Source: Rhodocollybia butyracea (Eukaryota > Basidiomycota > Agaricomycetes > Agaricales > Omphalotaceae). Taken from it: a stretch of DNA of 44,849 nucleotides. Under the pieces are notes generated by a model. It was not told the origin of the DNA. It saw only the letters and a program-made list of their open reading frames with translations, and did no database searches. Position 1 is the first letter of the stretch; the number at the start of each line of letters is the position of its first letter. The DNA lies in assembly GCA_015501585.1 (NCBI GenBank), contig JADNRY010000487.1, positions 1-44,849 on the forward strand, in the 5' to 3' direction. Shown here piece by piece: positions 1 through 10,374 of this stretch. The position numbers and the translations under genes are program-made.

Positions 1-603
1 TCTAACCTCATTCTATCGTTACTGATTTTGCGTTAGAATGAGGTCTTGAGTGCTCTTGCTCTTTTCTCGTCCTTACGAACTTTGTCTCTATCTAATGTTT
101 TTTGGACGTCTCCTCTGCCAGCCAATTCATATAGTCAATGAACACGATAGTATTCAGATACTCGCTAGGCACGCAGAGGCTACAGTATTATCATATATAT
201 CCCGCCTTTCGCGCAGCCTGACGGGTTTAGAGAGTTGCTACATTTTTGACTATGATCAGGCTGATGGGGATGGGTTTGAGGAGAGGTGGTGCCTCAAGGG
301 ATGGCTCAGGGTGCATGATAGTCGATTCATTGATAGTGAGGAACTGCAAGTTTATGCGGGGGTAAATTGTTATCATAGCACGAATAATCATCCATATCCC
401 GCCTTGCGCGCAGCCTGACGGGTTTAACGAGTTGCTTTATTTTTGACTATGGTCTTGTTGATGGGGATGGGATTAAGGATTAAGGAGAGGGGGTGCCTCA
501 GGGGATGGCTTAAGGTGCATGATGGTCGATTCGTTGATAGTGTAAGTTTAATGCGGGGGGTAATTGTTATCACAGCACAAATAGAGTATGTACCTACCGG
601 CCG
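1..603 (+). pseudogene. F-box array copy 0, 3' remnant (truncated by window edge, frameshifted)
   Basis: This is the 3' end of another member of the F-box family that fills the next 9 kb. Bases 1-36 match the end of intron 2 of the other copies (ending in GCGTTAG), and exon 3 starts at 37. An extra T in the T-run near 97-102 shifts the frame relative to copies 1-3, and about 18 bases present in copy 1 are missing just after it. A second, shorter copy of the exon 3 end follows at about 390-575, beginning again at the 'atatcccgcc' segment, so the exon was partly duplicated in tandem. The frameshift and the partial duplication make this a decayed copy. The upstream exons lie outside the window. 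Confidence 0.7.
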
Positions 604-1240
604 AATCCTTTTACATACACCGTAAATTACGTCGAGGAAGACGCATGCACCAGCCCTCCAGCTGGATATGAACTCCGGACAGCAGAGGTTTGCTCCTGGA
701 TATCCAGCAGTTGAACCCTCTGCTGCACCTGTCAGACCGAGACTTCTAACACGACAGCGAAACTTAAGGAGTATATTCGTGATGACCGGAACCGCAGTCT
801 AAGCCCGCTGCGTAGTGCCTTGCTTTGACGATGCCAAAACCTTACGTACCACTTCAGCTGCCATGCATTTTGTGTGGTCCGTGATGGTTTCGGCTTGGTA
901 CGCCTGTGCTGCCAACTCAGCACTGGCACCGACGACCAGATAATGCGGCCTAGACTAGCGCAATGGAACTCTCGCTGATATCCTTCTTTCCAGTCGAGGA
1001 AAAACAACGCAGCACAACAATTCGTAACTGACGAACACTTTTCTCACTCAAAGACAGGAGAACTCAGCCCTCTGCTCGCTTACTTTATGACTCTGTGCGT
1101 TGAGTTACGCAAACATAACATTGACATACAAGTTTGCACTGCTCGCCTGTGAACAAACGTATAGAGTCTGCCTAGGGGAGACAAGCAATCGGGCCAGGAA
1201 AGGCAAATTCAAGCGGTAGCTGAGGCGTACGTTAATAATC
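604..1240. other. Array spacer, no gene seen
   Basis: Non-coding spacer between array copies. It carries segments that recur before every copy, for example the 'ccagtcgaggaaaaac' stretch near 990 that reappears near 3227, 6195 and 8588, and a 'cctctgctgc' segment that recurs downstream of other copies. These shared segments look like the duplicated promoter region of the F-box unit. No supported gene was found. Confidence 0.5.
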
Positions 1241-1504
1241 ATGCCACTGACACGCACCAAGCGAGCAATAGGACTATATGAACTCGCTGACTGGATTAGC
1301 GTGTTGACCAGCTGGAAAACACTGGATGCAAAAAATGCAATTGTCTGGCAAAGCGGAGAAGGCTTAGTTCAATACATCCACAAGAGCAACGATCAAACAT
1401 ACCTCGCGAAATTGGCAAAGAAAAAGGTAAGTTCATGGTTGGAGCTTATTAGCACGGGAATATCAGGATTGAAGACAACTCACATCCATCCAGGATTCCA
1501 ATGA
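1241..1504 (+). CDS. Small hypothetical ORF, 87 aa, in an insert unique to this spacer
   Basis: An 87-residue reading frame that I do not recognise. It is basic and contains a lysine-rich stretch (AKLAKKK) followed by a possible GT-AAGT splice donor at about 1428. It lies in a block of roughly 450 bases (about 1145-1600) absent from the spacers of the other F-box copies, so it may be a captured gene fragment or the inside of a small insertion. No domain, signal or membrane segment is visible. It may not be expressed. Confidence 0.2.
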   Translation: MPLTRTKRAIGLYELADWISVLTSWKTLDAKNAIVWQSGEGLVQYIHKSNDQTYLAKLAKKKVSSWLELISTGISGLKTTHIHPGFQ

Positions 1505-1647
1505 TAACCAGAAGCATTTGCTGAGAAGAAGTCACTGAGCACTGGTACTCATTATTCAAGCAGAAGCGGCAATGGAAGATCACTCACGAGTGATTTTCCA
1601 TCGATCATCGATGTAGTGGCGCAGCTTGAACTTGGCGTTTAACTACC

Positions 1648-3098
1648 ATGTTGACTACATTGCCTGAAGAACTGCTCCAGCCTATCGTCGAATATATTGC
1701 CTACAAACCACGGCTACCACATGAGCACTCAAAGTTTAGACGCGTCTCATTCGAACTTCGATCGCTCTCCGTCGTTGACCATCGGCTACGGCGAATCTGT
1801 TTGCCTTTTCTTTTTGCCAATATCTGTATTAGAACAAAGACAGATGCAGAGAGGCTTCAGGACTTTTGCTCTATCAGCCCACTGTGTTCAAATTTTACAA
1901 AGTGTGTCGCTAAAGTACTCTCGCTATTCTCTGTATTAACAGTATAACAGAGTTCTGAAACTAGGCAGAAGCTCATTTCGGCGACCCGAAACGGCGGAAG
2001 CTATGATAAAATCTTTACTACCCTCCCTAACGCGCCTCTCCACCGTTGACTTGGAGGAATTCGACAACAGCAATATCAACTTCCTCAGGGCAATAATTGA
2101 ACACTCCAGCGTCTCGAGTGTGCTGGTTGGAAGACCGGAGAAGCGCTTGCTAGACAGTTTTATCCCGCTGGATATGTCGAAATTCGTGCTCTCAGCTATA
2201 AATTTCCAACCTCCGCTAGAAACATGGTTGGCCCAAGGCACTAGATTGTTGTCACTCAACGTCTATGGTCCCAAGCAACTCGATGAGGAATTTAGTCTCA
2301 GGAAATTTGAAGGAATTGAAGTACTCAACTTGTTTGTGGATCTTTGTCTTGTCTCGTTCTCTTGGCTCCCTAGATTCTCATCCTCTCATCCGTGTTTGCA
2401 TCAGCTCTGGCTCAACGACGTTCCGCGTAAGAGTTTGCCCGATCTGTCTTTCATCCGTTCTCTGGTCGAAGAGTCTAGGGAACAGGGCTTCCGCGAGGAT
2501 TATAGAATCACGCGTGTTGGACTTGGTCGAGCTACTTCCAGGTCTCAGGAATGGCATGTCAATGGATTAACGGTTGTTGCCCATTCCTCCGCGAGGGAGA
2601 TCCTCACGCTCATCGCCTCATCATTCCCTGCCCTCGAGGTTTTGGAACTCGATCTTTCCGTTCACGACTCTGGATGTTCCACTGTGCGTCATTTCTAACC
2701 TCGTTTTATTGTTACTGATTTTGCGTTAGAATGAGGTCTTGGGTGCTCTTGCTCATTTATCGGCCTTACGAACTTTGTCTCTATCTCATGTTTTTGGACG
2801 TCTCCTCGTCAGACGCAATGAGATTTGCCAGCCAATTCATCTAGTCAACGGATATGACAGTATTCAAACGCTCGCTAGGCACACAGAGGCTACAGTATTA
2901 TCATATATATCCCGCCTTGCACGCAGTCTGACGGGTTTAGAAAGTTGCTTCATTTTTGACTATGGTCAGGCTGGTGGGGATGGAATTGGGGAGAGGTGGT
3001 GCCTCAGGGGATGGCTTAGGGTGCATGATAGTCGATTCATTGATAGTGAGGAACTGCAAGTTTATGCGGGGGGTAATTTGATATCACAGCATAAATAG
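1648..3098 (+). CDS. F-box family protein, array copy 1 (three exons, ~451 aa)
   Basis: Probably a substrate-recognition subunit of an SCF ubiquitin ligase. The N-terminus (residues 1-50, starting MLTTLPEELL) has the F-box pattern: LP-x-ELL, then a Leu-Ser-x-Val-aspartate/His-x-Leu-Arg core and a Pro-Phe-Leu-Phe end. The remainder is leucine-rich and without a named domain. Exons are 1648-1901, 1951-2683 and 2730-3098. Intron 1 is 49 bp (GTGTGT...AACAG) and intron 2 is 46 bp (GTGCGT...GTTAG). The exon phases add up to one open frame ending at TAG 3096-3098. Reading without introns gives false stops at 1945 and 2696. The N-terminal ATG was chosen because MLTTLP is shared by the family. It is the only copy here with no visible lesion. 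The substrate is unknown. Confidence 0.75.
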
Positions 3099-3368
3099 AG
3101 TATGTACAAATATGCATGTTAGTCTTTTGTGTAGGTTTTGGTACGATTTTGTTGCCAGATCAGTGCTGGCACTAACAATTGAGAAAATCTACCTCTCATA
3201 AACGTCCTAAACTAACCTTCTTCAAGTTTCCAGTCGAGGAAAAACGACGCAGCTCAACGAGTATCTAACTAACAGCTTTTTCACTCAAGCGCGCGCGCGC
3301 GGGCAGAACAAGTCAGCTCAACTTGTACCAGCTTGCACCCTGGTCCCTGATACTTGCAGTATAGTATA

Positions 3369-3376
3369 TCACGTGA
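3369..3376. promoter_or_regulatory. Palindromic E-box-like site (TCACGTGA) before F-box copy 2
   Basis: A perfect 8-base palindrome about 62 bp before the ATG of copy 2. The same 8-mer lies about 59 bp before the ATG of copy 4 (8677-8684). Sites with a CACGTG core are bound by bHLH factors. Function here is inferred only from the conserved spacing. Confidence 0.35.
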
Positions 3377-3437
3377 TCGTGAGCTTAGCACTACCTAGTA
3401 CCTAGGCGCAGCTTGATCTTCAGCCTGGCGCTCTACC

Positions 3438-4986
3438 ATGCTGACTACTTTGCCTGAAGAACTGCTTTATCCTATCGTCGAATATATTGCCTACAAACCA
3501 CGACTACCACATGAGCGCTCAAAGTTTAGACGCGTCTCATTCGAACTTCGTTCCCTCTCCGTTGTTGACCATCAGCTACGGCGAATCTGTTTGCCTTTTC
3601 TTCTTGCAAATATCTGTATTCGAACGAAGATAGGTGCAGAGCGGCTCCAGGACTTTTGCTCCATGAGCTCACTGTGTCCAAATTTCACAAAGTATGTCAC
3701 TAAACTATGTTTGCTATCTTCTGCATTAACAATATACAGAGTTCTGAAGCTAGGCAGACGCTCATTTCGGCATGGAGAAATGACGGAAGTTACGAGGAAA
3801 ACTCTTCCCTCTTTGAAACGCCTCTCGACCATTGACTTGGAGGAATTTGACGCTATCAATGTCACCTTCCTCAAGGCAATACTTGAACATCCCATCGTCT
3901 CAAGTGTGCTGGTCAAAAGAGCGGGGCAGCACCTGCTAGACAGTTTTCTCCAGTTGAATATGTCGAAATTCGTGCTCTATAGTGTAGATCTTCAACCTAC
4001 GCTGGAAGCGTGGTTGGCACAAGGCACTAGGTTGTTGTCACTAGATGTCTATGGTCCCGAACAACTCGATGAGGAATTTGGTCTCAGGAAATTTGAAGGA
4101 ATTGAAGTACTTAACTTGTTTGTTGACCTTCGTCCTGTCTCGTTCTCCTGGCTCCCTAGATTCTCATCCATTCATCCACATTTGCGTCAGATCTGGATCA
4201 ACAACCATGCGCGTAAGGGTTTCCCTGCTCTGTCTTTCCTTCAGTCTTTGGTCGAAGAGTCTAGGAAGAAGGGGATCAGTGAGGATTATAGAATCACACG
4301 CGTTGGCCTCGGTCGAGCTACTTCCGAGTCTCAGGAATGGCATGTCAATGGATTAACGATTGCTGCTACATCCTCCACGAGGGAGATCCTCACGCTCATC
4401 GCCTCATCATTCCCTGCCCTCGAAGTTTTAGGACTTGATCTTCCCGCTCACCACGAACATTCCACTGTGCGTCACTTCTAACCTCATTTTATTGTTACTG
4501 ATTTTGCGTTAGGATGAGGTCTTGAGTGCTCTTGCTCTTTTCTCGTCCTTACGAACTTTGTCTCTATCTCATGTTTTTGGGCGTCTCTTCGGATATAATG
4601 GGATTTGCCAGCCAATTCATCTAGTCAACGAAGATGATAGTATTCAAATGCTCGCTAGGCACGCAGAGGCCACAGTATTATCATTTATATCCCGCCTTGC
4701 GCGCAGCCTGACGCGTTTAGAGAGTTGCTTTATTTTTGACTGTGGTCGGGCTGGTGAGGGTGGGTTTAAGGAGAGGTTGTGCCTCAAGGGATGGCTCAGG
4801 GTGCATGATAGTCGATTCATTGATAGTGAGGAACTGGAAGTTTATGCGGGGGGTAGTAGTAGTAGTAATATACTCGGCTCCGCTCTACAGCGGGGTCCCA
4901 CGAGGGAACAGCCGGACTCTAGGGGAGAGAAGCAGCGAGCTCAACCACGAAGGGATGGTAGACTGCAAGCTCTCCCAGAGAGGTAA
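3438..4986 (+). CDS. F-box family protein, array copy 2, with LINE-derived C-terminus (~484 aa)
   Basis: Same family and structure as copy 1. Exons are 3438-3691, 3740-4466 and 4513-4986. Intron 1 is only 48 bp, a multiple of three without stops, so unspliced RNA also reads through (a 347 aa frame, 3438-4481). Intron 2 is 46 bp (GTGCGT...GTTAG). Exon 3 follows the family until the Ala-Gly-Gly near the normal end, then runs into a LINE insertion at 4856. The frame continues about 44 residues through LINE sequence, rich in Ser, Arg, Gln and Pro, to a TAA at 4984-4986. The original last codons and stop now lie after the LINE, from 5765. Whether the chimeric protein is stable is unknown. The F-box itself is intact. 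Confidence 0.7.
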
Positions 4987-5764
4987 TACAAGGTAGCTAG
5001 AGGCTACGGTATGAATGTGTATAAATTAATGTTAGTGTTAGTCCCTCCCGCTCTCGGCCTCGCTTCCTGAGGACCCATGGTCCTGGCCCTCATCCCTGCC
5101 ACCTACAAATGCCTTCCAACGGCCCAACACGTCGTGTATGAACTTAGCCGCCGGGATCACCTGGTCCCAATGGAAAATCAATTGCTTCAAGTAGTGCAGT
5201 GCGGCTGTGTCTGAAAACTCACGATCCCTGGGCAGTGGGAAGTGAAGAGACATTGCATCCAGGAACAGAGCGCGCGCCGCCACAATCTCGGGATCCCCAC
5301 CCAAATCACACTGCAAGAGGATGTGTTCCGGCGTCTCGATATGCCTATCACAAGACCGACACTTCTTGCGGTGCCATTCCACGTCAGGGAGTGGACCCCG
5401 ACTCGCCGGGGATGCACGAAAGGTGACTGGGGTGGTGTCGCCGCACAGCAGGCGAGTCAATGAAGTGCGGTGTGACGCCGCCGTGACACGTGTGAGGTAG
5501 TGCCGGAGGCACCGTACCGGCGATGTTGAAGGGCCCTCCTTCTGCGGCTCCCGTCTCCCACGCAGGAGGGCTAGTCTTGACCAGCCATCAACCTTTGATT
5601 GGAGGTCTGCATTGACCAGGCGGCGGATCGTGTCAATCACCGCAGACACCCGGCGTTTTGGATCCCCGCGCAGATAATGAAGCTCAGGCAGCGATGGGCT
5701 ACCCGGGAGGTTGGCCAGCACCAGATGGAGGTCAGAGAGCCAACAGGGGTGGCCCAAGGCCTTA
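4856..5764 (-). mobile_element. 5'-truncated non-LTR retrotransposon (LINE) with (GTA)n-type tail
   Basis: A 909 bp insertion inside exon 3 of F-box copy 2. It is flanked by a 7-base direct repeat GGGGGTA (4849-4855 and 5765-5771), which I read as the target-site duplication. The element is on the minus strand. Its 3' end is at the left, with a short (TAC)n tail reading as GTAGTAGTA on the plus strand; its 5' end at 5764 is truncated inside the coding region. The 3' untranslated part (about 4870-4985) is repeated in shortened form at 18190-18293. Removing the element rejoins the normal end of the F-box gene. Confidence 0.85.
5038..5764 (-). pseudogene. LINE reverse-transcriptase polyprotein, C-terminal fragment
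   Basis: The last ~240 residues of a LINE second ORF; only this part survives the 5' truncation. The C-terminal zinc-knuckle is clear: Cys-x2-Cys-x8-His-x4-Cys (CRSCDRHIETPEHILLQC), a hallmark of the region after the reverse-transcriptase and RNase H domains of fungal LINEs of the Tad group. The tail is acidic and serine-rich and ends in a stop at 5038-5040. The catalytic domains are missing, so this copy cannot move itself. Confidence 0.8.
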
Positions 5765-6464
5765 GGGGGTAAATTGTTATCACGGTACAATTAGAGTATG
5801 TACCTACCGGCAGAATGCTTTTACACTGTACGCTTGTCAGTCTTTTTGTGTATGTAAGTATGATTTATGTTGTTGAAGATGCAGATATGAACCGTGGACA
5901 GCAGAGGTTGCTTCTGGCTATCCAGCTGCAACTTCGGACTGAGAATTCTGACGCGACGGAAAAACCTAGGGAATATTGGTGTCTCGCAGATCCGACTTGC
6001 TTTCAAGACATAGTATACGAAAACCTCGAATAAGCACTATGCATTTCAAGTTTGACGTTGTACCCTTGTCCAGTGCTTATTTCGGTTTGGTGCGACTTTG
6101 CTACCGACTCTGCGCTCGACGCTGGCACTGACCATCTAGAAAATCTAGACTCTAGCCCGAAACAACCTAAAGCAGCCTTCTTCATTTTCAAGTCTCCAGT
6201 CGAGGAAGAACGACGCAACGCAATGATCCATATCTGAGTGACACCTTTCTCACTCAGACATACAGGAGGTCAGCCCTGGTCAGCCCTCTGCTCGCCTTAC
6301 ATATGACACTGTGTTGGTTCCAACCTGTTCCAACCGTCACTGAGAAACTTGAATGTGACAGTCACAAGTGATACATATGATACATATATCACGAGCCAAT
6401 CATTGATAATATCATCCAAATTGATAACAATGATACGCGCCCCTTGAACTTGTCGTTTAACTAC
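5765..6464 (+). other. Displaced 3' end of F-box copy 2 plus array spacer
   Basis: Bases from 5765 resume the F-box gene exactly where the LINE interrupted it, with the family stop codon TAG near 5791-5795. The rest is spacer that matches the spacers of other copies, for example the 'ccagtcgagga' segment near 6195. No further gene was seen. A TA-rich stretch lies at about 6370-6400. Confidence 0.6.
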
Positions 6465-8008
6465 ATGTTGACTACATTGCCTGAAGAGCTGCTCCATCCT
6501 ATCGTCAAATATATTGCCTACAAACCGCATCTACCACATGAACGCTCAAAATTTAGACGCGTCTCAGGCGAACTTCGTTCACTCTCTGTTGTTGACCATC
6601 GGCTACGACGAATCTGTTTGCCTTTTCTTTTTGCAAATATCTGTATTGGAACGAAGATAGGAGCAGAGAGGCTCCAGAACTCTTGTTCTGTGAGCTCATT
6701 GTGTCCAGATTTTACAAAGTATGTCACTCAATAGGCCTGTTACAGTCCCCTCTATGACGTTGACGGCTTAAGCGAGAAACTATCGAGGTTTCTCGCTTAA
6801 GCCGTCAACGTCATAGAGGGGACTGTGACAGGCCTAGTCACTCAAGTGTTCTCGTTATTCTCTGTATTAACAGTATAACAGAGTTCTGAAGCTAGACAGG
6901 CGCGCATTTCGGTATGGCGAAATGTTGAAAATGATATGGCAAACTCTGCCCTCTTTAAAGCACCTCTTGACCGTCGACTTGGAGGAATTTGACGTTATAA
7001 ATATCACCTTCCTCAAGGCAATACTCGATCATCCCAGCGTCTCGAGTGTGCTGGTCAGAACACCCAATGACTACTTGCTAGACAGATTTCTCCCGCTGGA
7101 TATGTCGAAATTCGTGTTCTTTGATGGAGATCGTCGCTCTACGCTGGAAACATGGTTGGCGCAAGGCGCTAGATTATTATCGCTCAATGTCGTAGATCAC
7201 GAGCAACTCGATGAGGAATTTGGTCTCAGGACATTTCAAGGGCTTGAAGTGCTCAACCTGTTTGTACATTATTGTCCTGTCTCGTTCTCCTGGCTCCCCA
7301 AATTTTCATCCACTCATCCGCATTTGCGTCGGCTCTGGATCAACAACCGTACGCGTTGGGATTTCTTTGCTCTGTCTTTCATCAGTTCTTTGTTCGAGGA
7401 CTCTAGGAACACCAGGAGCTATAGCATCTCACGTGTTGGTCTCGGTCGAGTTACTTCCGGGTCTCAAGAATGGCATGTCACTGGATTAACGATTGTTTCC
7501 ACATCTTCCTTGAAAGAAAGCTGCACCCTCATCGCCTCATCATTTCCTGACCTCGAGCTTTTGGAGCTTGACCTTTCTGTTCACGAAACATATTCATTCG
7601 TGCGTCTTTTCTAACCTCCTTTTATTGTTACTGATCCCGATTTAGGATGATATCTTAAGTGCCCTCGCTCCTTTCTCATCTTTACGAACTCTGTCCCTAT
7701 CTTGTGTTTTTGGAACTCTCCTCTTTGATAAAAATGGCCAGCCAAATCATCTGATCCACGAATATGATTGCATTCAAGTGCTCGCTAGACGCGTGGAGGA
7801 TGCAGTATTATCATATATATCCCGCCTCACCCAAATCCTGACGGGCTTAGAGAGTTGCTTTATTTCTGAGTATGGTCAGGTTGATAAGGATGGGATTGAG
7901 GGAACGTGGAGCCTTAATGGATGGCTTAGGGTGCATAATAGTCGAAACATTGATAGGGAGGAACTGCGAGTTTATGCCGGTGGTAATTTGATATCCCTGC
8001 ACAAATAG
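6465..8008 (+). CDS. F-box family protein, array copy 3, intron 1 enlarged by a palindromic element (~444 aa)
   Basis: Exons are 6465-6718, 6882-7599 and 7646-8008; all phases fit one open frame. Intron 1 is 163 bp because a 105 bp palindromic element and its 9 bp duplication sit inside it; subtracting both leaves exactly the 49 bp of copies 1 and 4. Intron 2 is 46 bp (GTGCGT...TTTAG). The ATG at 6465 (MLTTLP) is preferred over an in-frame upstream ATG at 6444 because it matches the other copies. The F-box occupies residues 1-50 and the C-terminal region is more diverged than in copies 1 and 2. The coding frame appears intact if the palindrome does not disturb splicing. Confidence 0.7.
6732..6836. 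mobile_element. 105 bp near-perfect palindromic MITE in intron 1 of F-box copy 3
   Basis: Two 49-base arms, with one mismatch, separated by a 7-base loop (tatcgag). The ends read TAGGCCTGT...ACAGGCCTA. It is flanked by a perfect 9-base direct repeat GTCACTCAA (6723-6731 and 6837-6845). No coding capacity. The long duplication suggests a cut-and-paste transposase of the Mutator or hAT kind supplied elsewhere; the family is not certain. Confidence 0.9.
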
Positions 8009-8742
8009 AGTATGTACATACATACATACTTACCGACAAAATGGTTTTACACTCACCACTCTTATTCGGCCTGACTGAGGCTGCTAAATTACTAGTTTCG
8101 AAGATGGCCCGAAATATGTATTTCGCGGAATACTTTAGTCAGGATGAAGTGGAAATTTATGCGGTGTATGGACACGCATGTCAGTCTTTTTGAGTTTGAA
8201 CTTAAACTACATTGAGGGAGGCGTATCTATTAGCTGCCAGATATGAACGTTTCCACCTTGGACAGCAGAGCCTAGGTTTACTCCTGGCTATCCACCAACC
8301 CTCTGCTGCAATTTTCTGAGACTCCTGATGCGATGGAAAAACAGGAGAGTATTTCTGGTGACTGGAGCCACAATCCACGCTCGCTGCGTAGAGCTCCATA
8401 GTTCCTTCATAGTTCCTCGCTTTGACTATACGAACACCTCGTTAACCCCTTTGTATATCGATATGGTACTCTTGTCCTGTGATGATTTCGGTTTTGTAAG
8501 ACTTTGCTTCCAGCTCAGCACTTGCATCAACTCAGCGATCTAGAAAATCTAGACTGACTACTCTCAAAAACATCCTGCTTCAAGTTTCCAGTCGAAGAAA
8601 AACAACGCGACACAACAATTTGTACTGAACTTACACATTTCTCTCAAAAATACAATTAACAACGACATCAAAACCATCACGTGATCATGAGGCTGAGCGA
8701 TCATCGATGGATGTGGCGTTTGAACTTGGAACCTCTTGGACC
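8009..8742. other. Array spacer before copy 4
   Basis: Non-coding spacer with the shared array segments ('ccagtcgaagaaaaac' near 8588). It holds a TCACGTGA palindrome at 8677-8684, about 59 bp before the copy 4 ATG. No supported gene. Short open frames here do not resemble the array genes. Confidence 0.5.
8677..8684. promoter_or_regulatory. Palindromic E-box-like site (TCACGTGA) before F-box copy 4
   Basis: Same 8-mer and nearly the same distance to the ATG as the site at 3369-3376 before copy 2. Copies 1 and 3 do not show it at that place. Confidence 0.35.
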
Positions 8743-9922
8743 ATGATGACGACTTTGCCTGAAGAACTCATCCATCACATCGTCGAATCTATTGCCTACG
8801 AACCACAGCTACCACATGAGCACTCAACGCTTAGACACGTCTCATTCGAACTTCGTTCACTCACCACCGTTGACCATCAGCTACGGCGAATCTGTTTGCC
8901 TTTTCTTTTTGGTAACATCCGTATCACAACGAAGACAGATGCGGGGAGGCTCCGAGCTCTGCTCTATGAGCTCAGTGTGTCCAAATTTCACAAAGTATTC
9001 CACTAAAGTATTTTCGCTATTTTCTGCATTAACGATATAGCAGAGTTCTGACACTAGGCAGAGGCTCATTTTGGGAGGCCGAAACGGCGGAAGCTACGCT
9101 GAAAACTCTGCTACCCTGCTTAAAACATCTCTCGACCGTCGACTTGGAGGAATTCGACACTTTCAATGTCACCTTTCTCAAGGCAATCCTTGAACATCCC
9201 AGCGTCTCGAGTGTGCTGGCCAGAAGACCAACGCCGGTCATTCTAACCAGTTCTCTCCCAATGCGCCTATGATGAAACCAGCGCTCGTTGGGGTAAACAT
9301 TCGATATTTACTGGAAGCATGGTTGGTACAAGGCTATGTCTATGATCCCGGGCAACTCGATTGGAGTTCACCTGGTCTGTCTTTCGTCCATTCTTTCGTC
9401 GAAGAGTCTAGGAAGAAGGGGTTCAGCGGTGATTATAGAATCTCACGTGTTGGCCGAGGCAACTCAACCGAGCTACCTCCAAGTCTCAGGAATGGCGTGT
9501 CAGCGGATTGGAGATTGATGCTACATCCTCCCCGAAGGAAATCCTCACACTCATCGCCTTATCATTCCCTGCCTCGAGGTTTTGGAGCTTGACCTTTACG
9601 AACTTTGTCCCTATCTCGTTTTTTTGGACCTCTCCTCTTTAGAGACAATGAGAGTTTCAAGGCAATTCGGCTGATCCAACAATATGATAGTATTCAAGTG
9701 TTCGCTGGGCGTGCGGAGGATGCAGTATTATCCCGTCTTGCACAAAGCCTGACGGGTTTAACGAGTTGCTTCATTCTTGACTTTGATCAGGTTGGGGATG
9801 AGATTGGAGGGAAGTGGTGCCTCAGGGGATGGCTTAGAGTACATGATAGTCACAACATTGATATTTGGGAACTGGGAGTTTATACGGGAGGTAGTTTGAT
9901 GCCACACAATTGGTTGGATTAG
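8743..9922 (+). pseudogene. F-box family, array copy 4, decayed
   Basis: Starts with a good F-box N-terminus (MMTTLPEELIHHIV) but carries several lesions. Relative to the other copies about two bases are missing near 8955, shifting the frame before intron 1. The exon 2 equivalent reaches a stop near 9270. A block of about 200 bases is missing around 9360. A further deletion near 9590 removes the end of exon 2, intron 2 and the start of exon 3. The exon 3 remainder, 9605-9922, is open. Intron 1 splice sites (GTATTC...GCAG) remain. I regard it as non-functional. Confidence 0.75.
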
Positions 9923-10374
9923 AGTATGTATCTAACAACAGAACCCTTTTACACTGTACGAAAATGCTTGAAAGAAGCGCATCCACCGGCTGGATATTAA
10001 CTTTGCTCCTGGCTAACCAGTAACCCTGTATTTTTTTCTTTTTGCCGTCGATTCAAAACAGCAGAGGCTTGGGATGTGCATCCTCGAAACTACAGACCGA
10101 TGGCGAGGATCCGATATGCTGTATCTCGTGCATTCTCTTAAATTTGGGAGATCAGCATACTTCTTTGCAATCAAGGAGCAACAACGCGACACAGCGATTC
10201 GTATCTAACTATAACCCTTCTCGCTCAAACGTACGGGAGAAATCAACCCTCTGCTCGATTTACTTTACGTTGAGTTACGCGACCACAACATCGCATTGAC
10301 GGGGAAATCTACATGTACCATAGACCATGGTGGGTATGATTTGGATTTCGATACTTGCTACATGACGAGTTTAT
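9923..10374. other. End of F-box array with an orphan promoter segment
   Basis: After copy 4 the shared spacer segments appear once more (about 10160-10280, including 'caacgcgacacagcg' and 'gttgagttacgcgaccacaac'), but no F-box gene follows. The array therefore ends in an orphan spacer. No gene seen. Confidence 0.45.

Noticed and set aside
1900..1951. Apparent premature stop and frameshift in the middle of F-box copies 1, 3 and 4
   Set aside because: A 49 bp GT-AG intron with a TTAAC branch-like sequence explains it; after splicing, copies 1 and 3 have one open frame.
3438..4481. A 347-residue uninterrupted frame as the complete F-box protein of copy 2
   Set aside because: It runs through intron 1 and stops inside intron 2; family comparison and splice sites support a three-exon gene.
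4856..5764. Reading the LINE fragment as a host RNase or zinc-finger gene
   Set aside because: The Cys/His knuckle, 5' truncation, tail repeat and target duplication together identify a LINE insertion.
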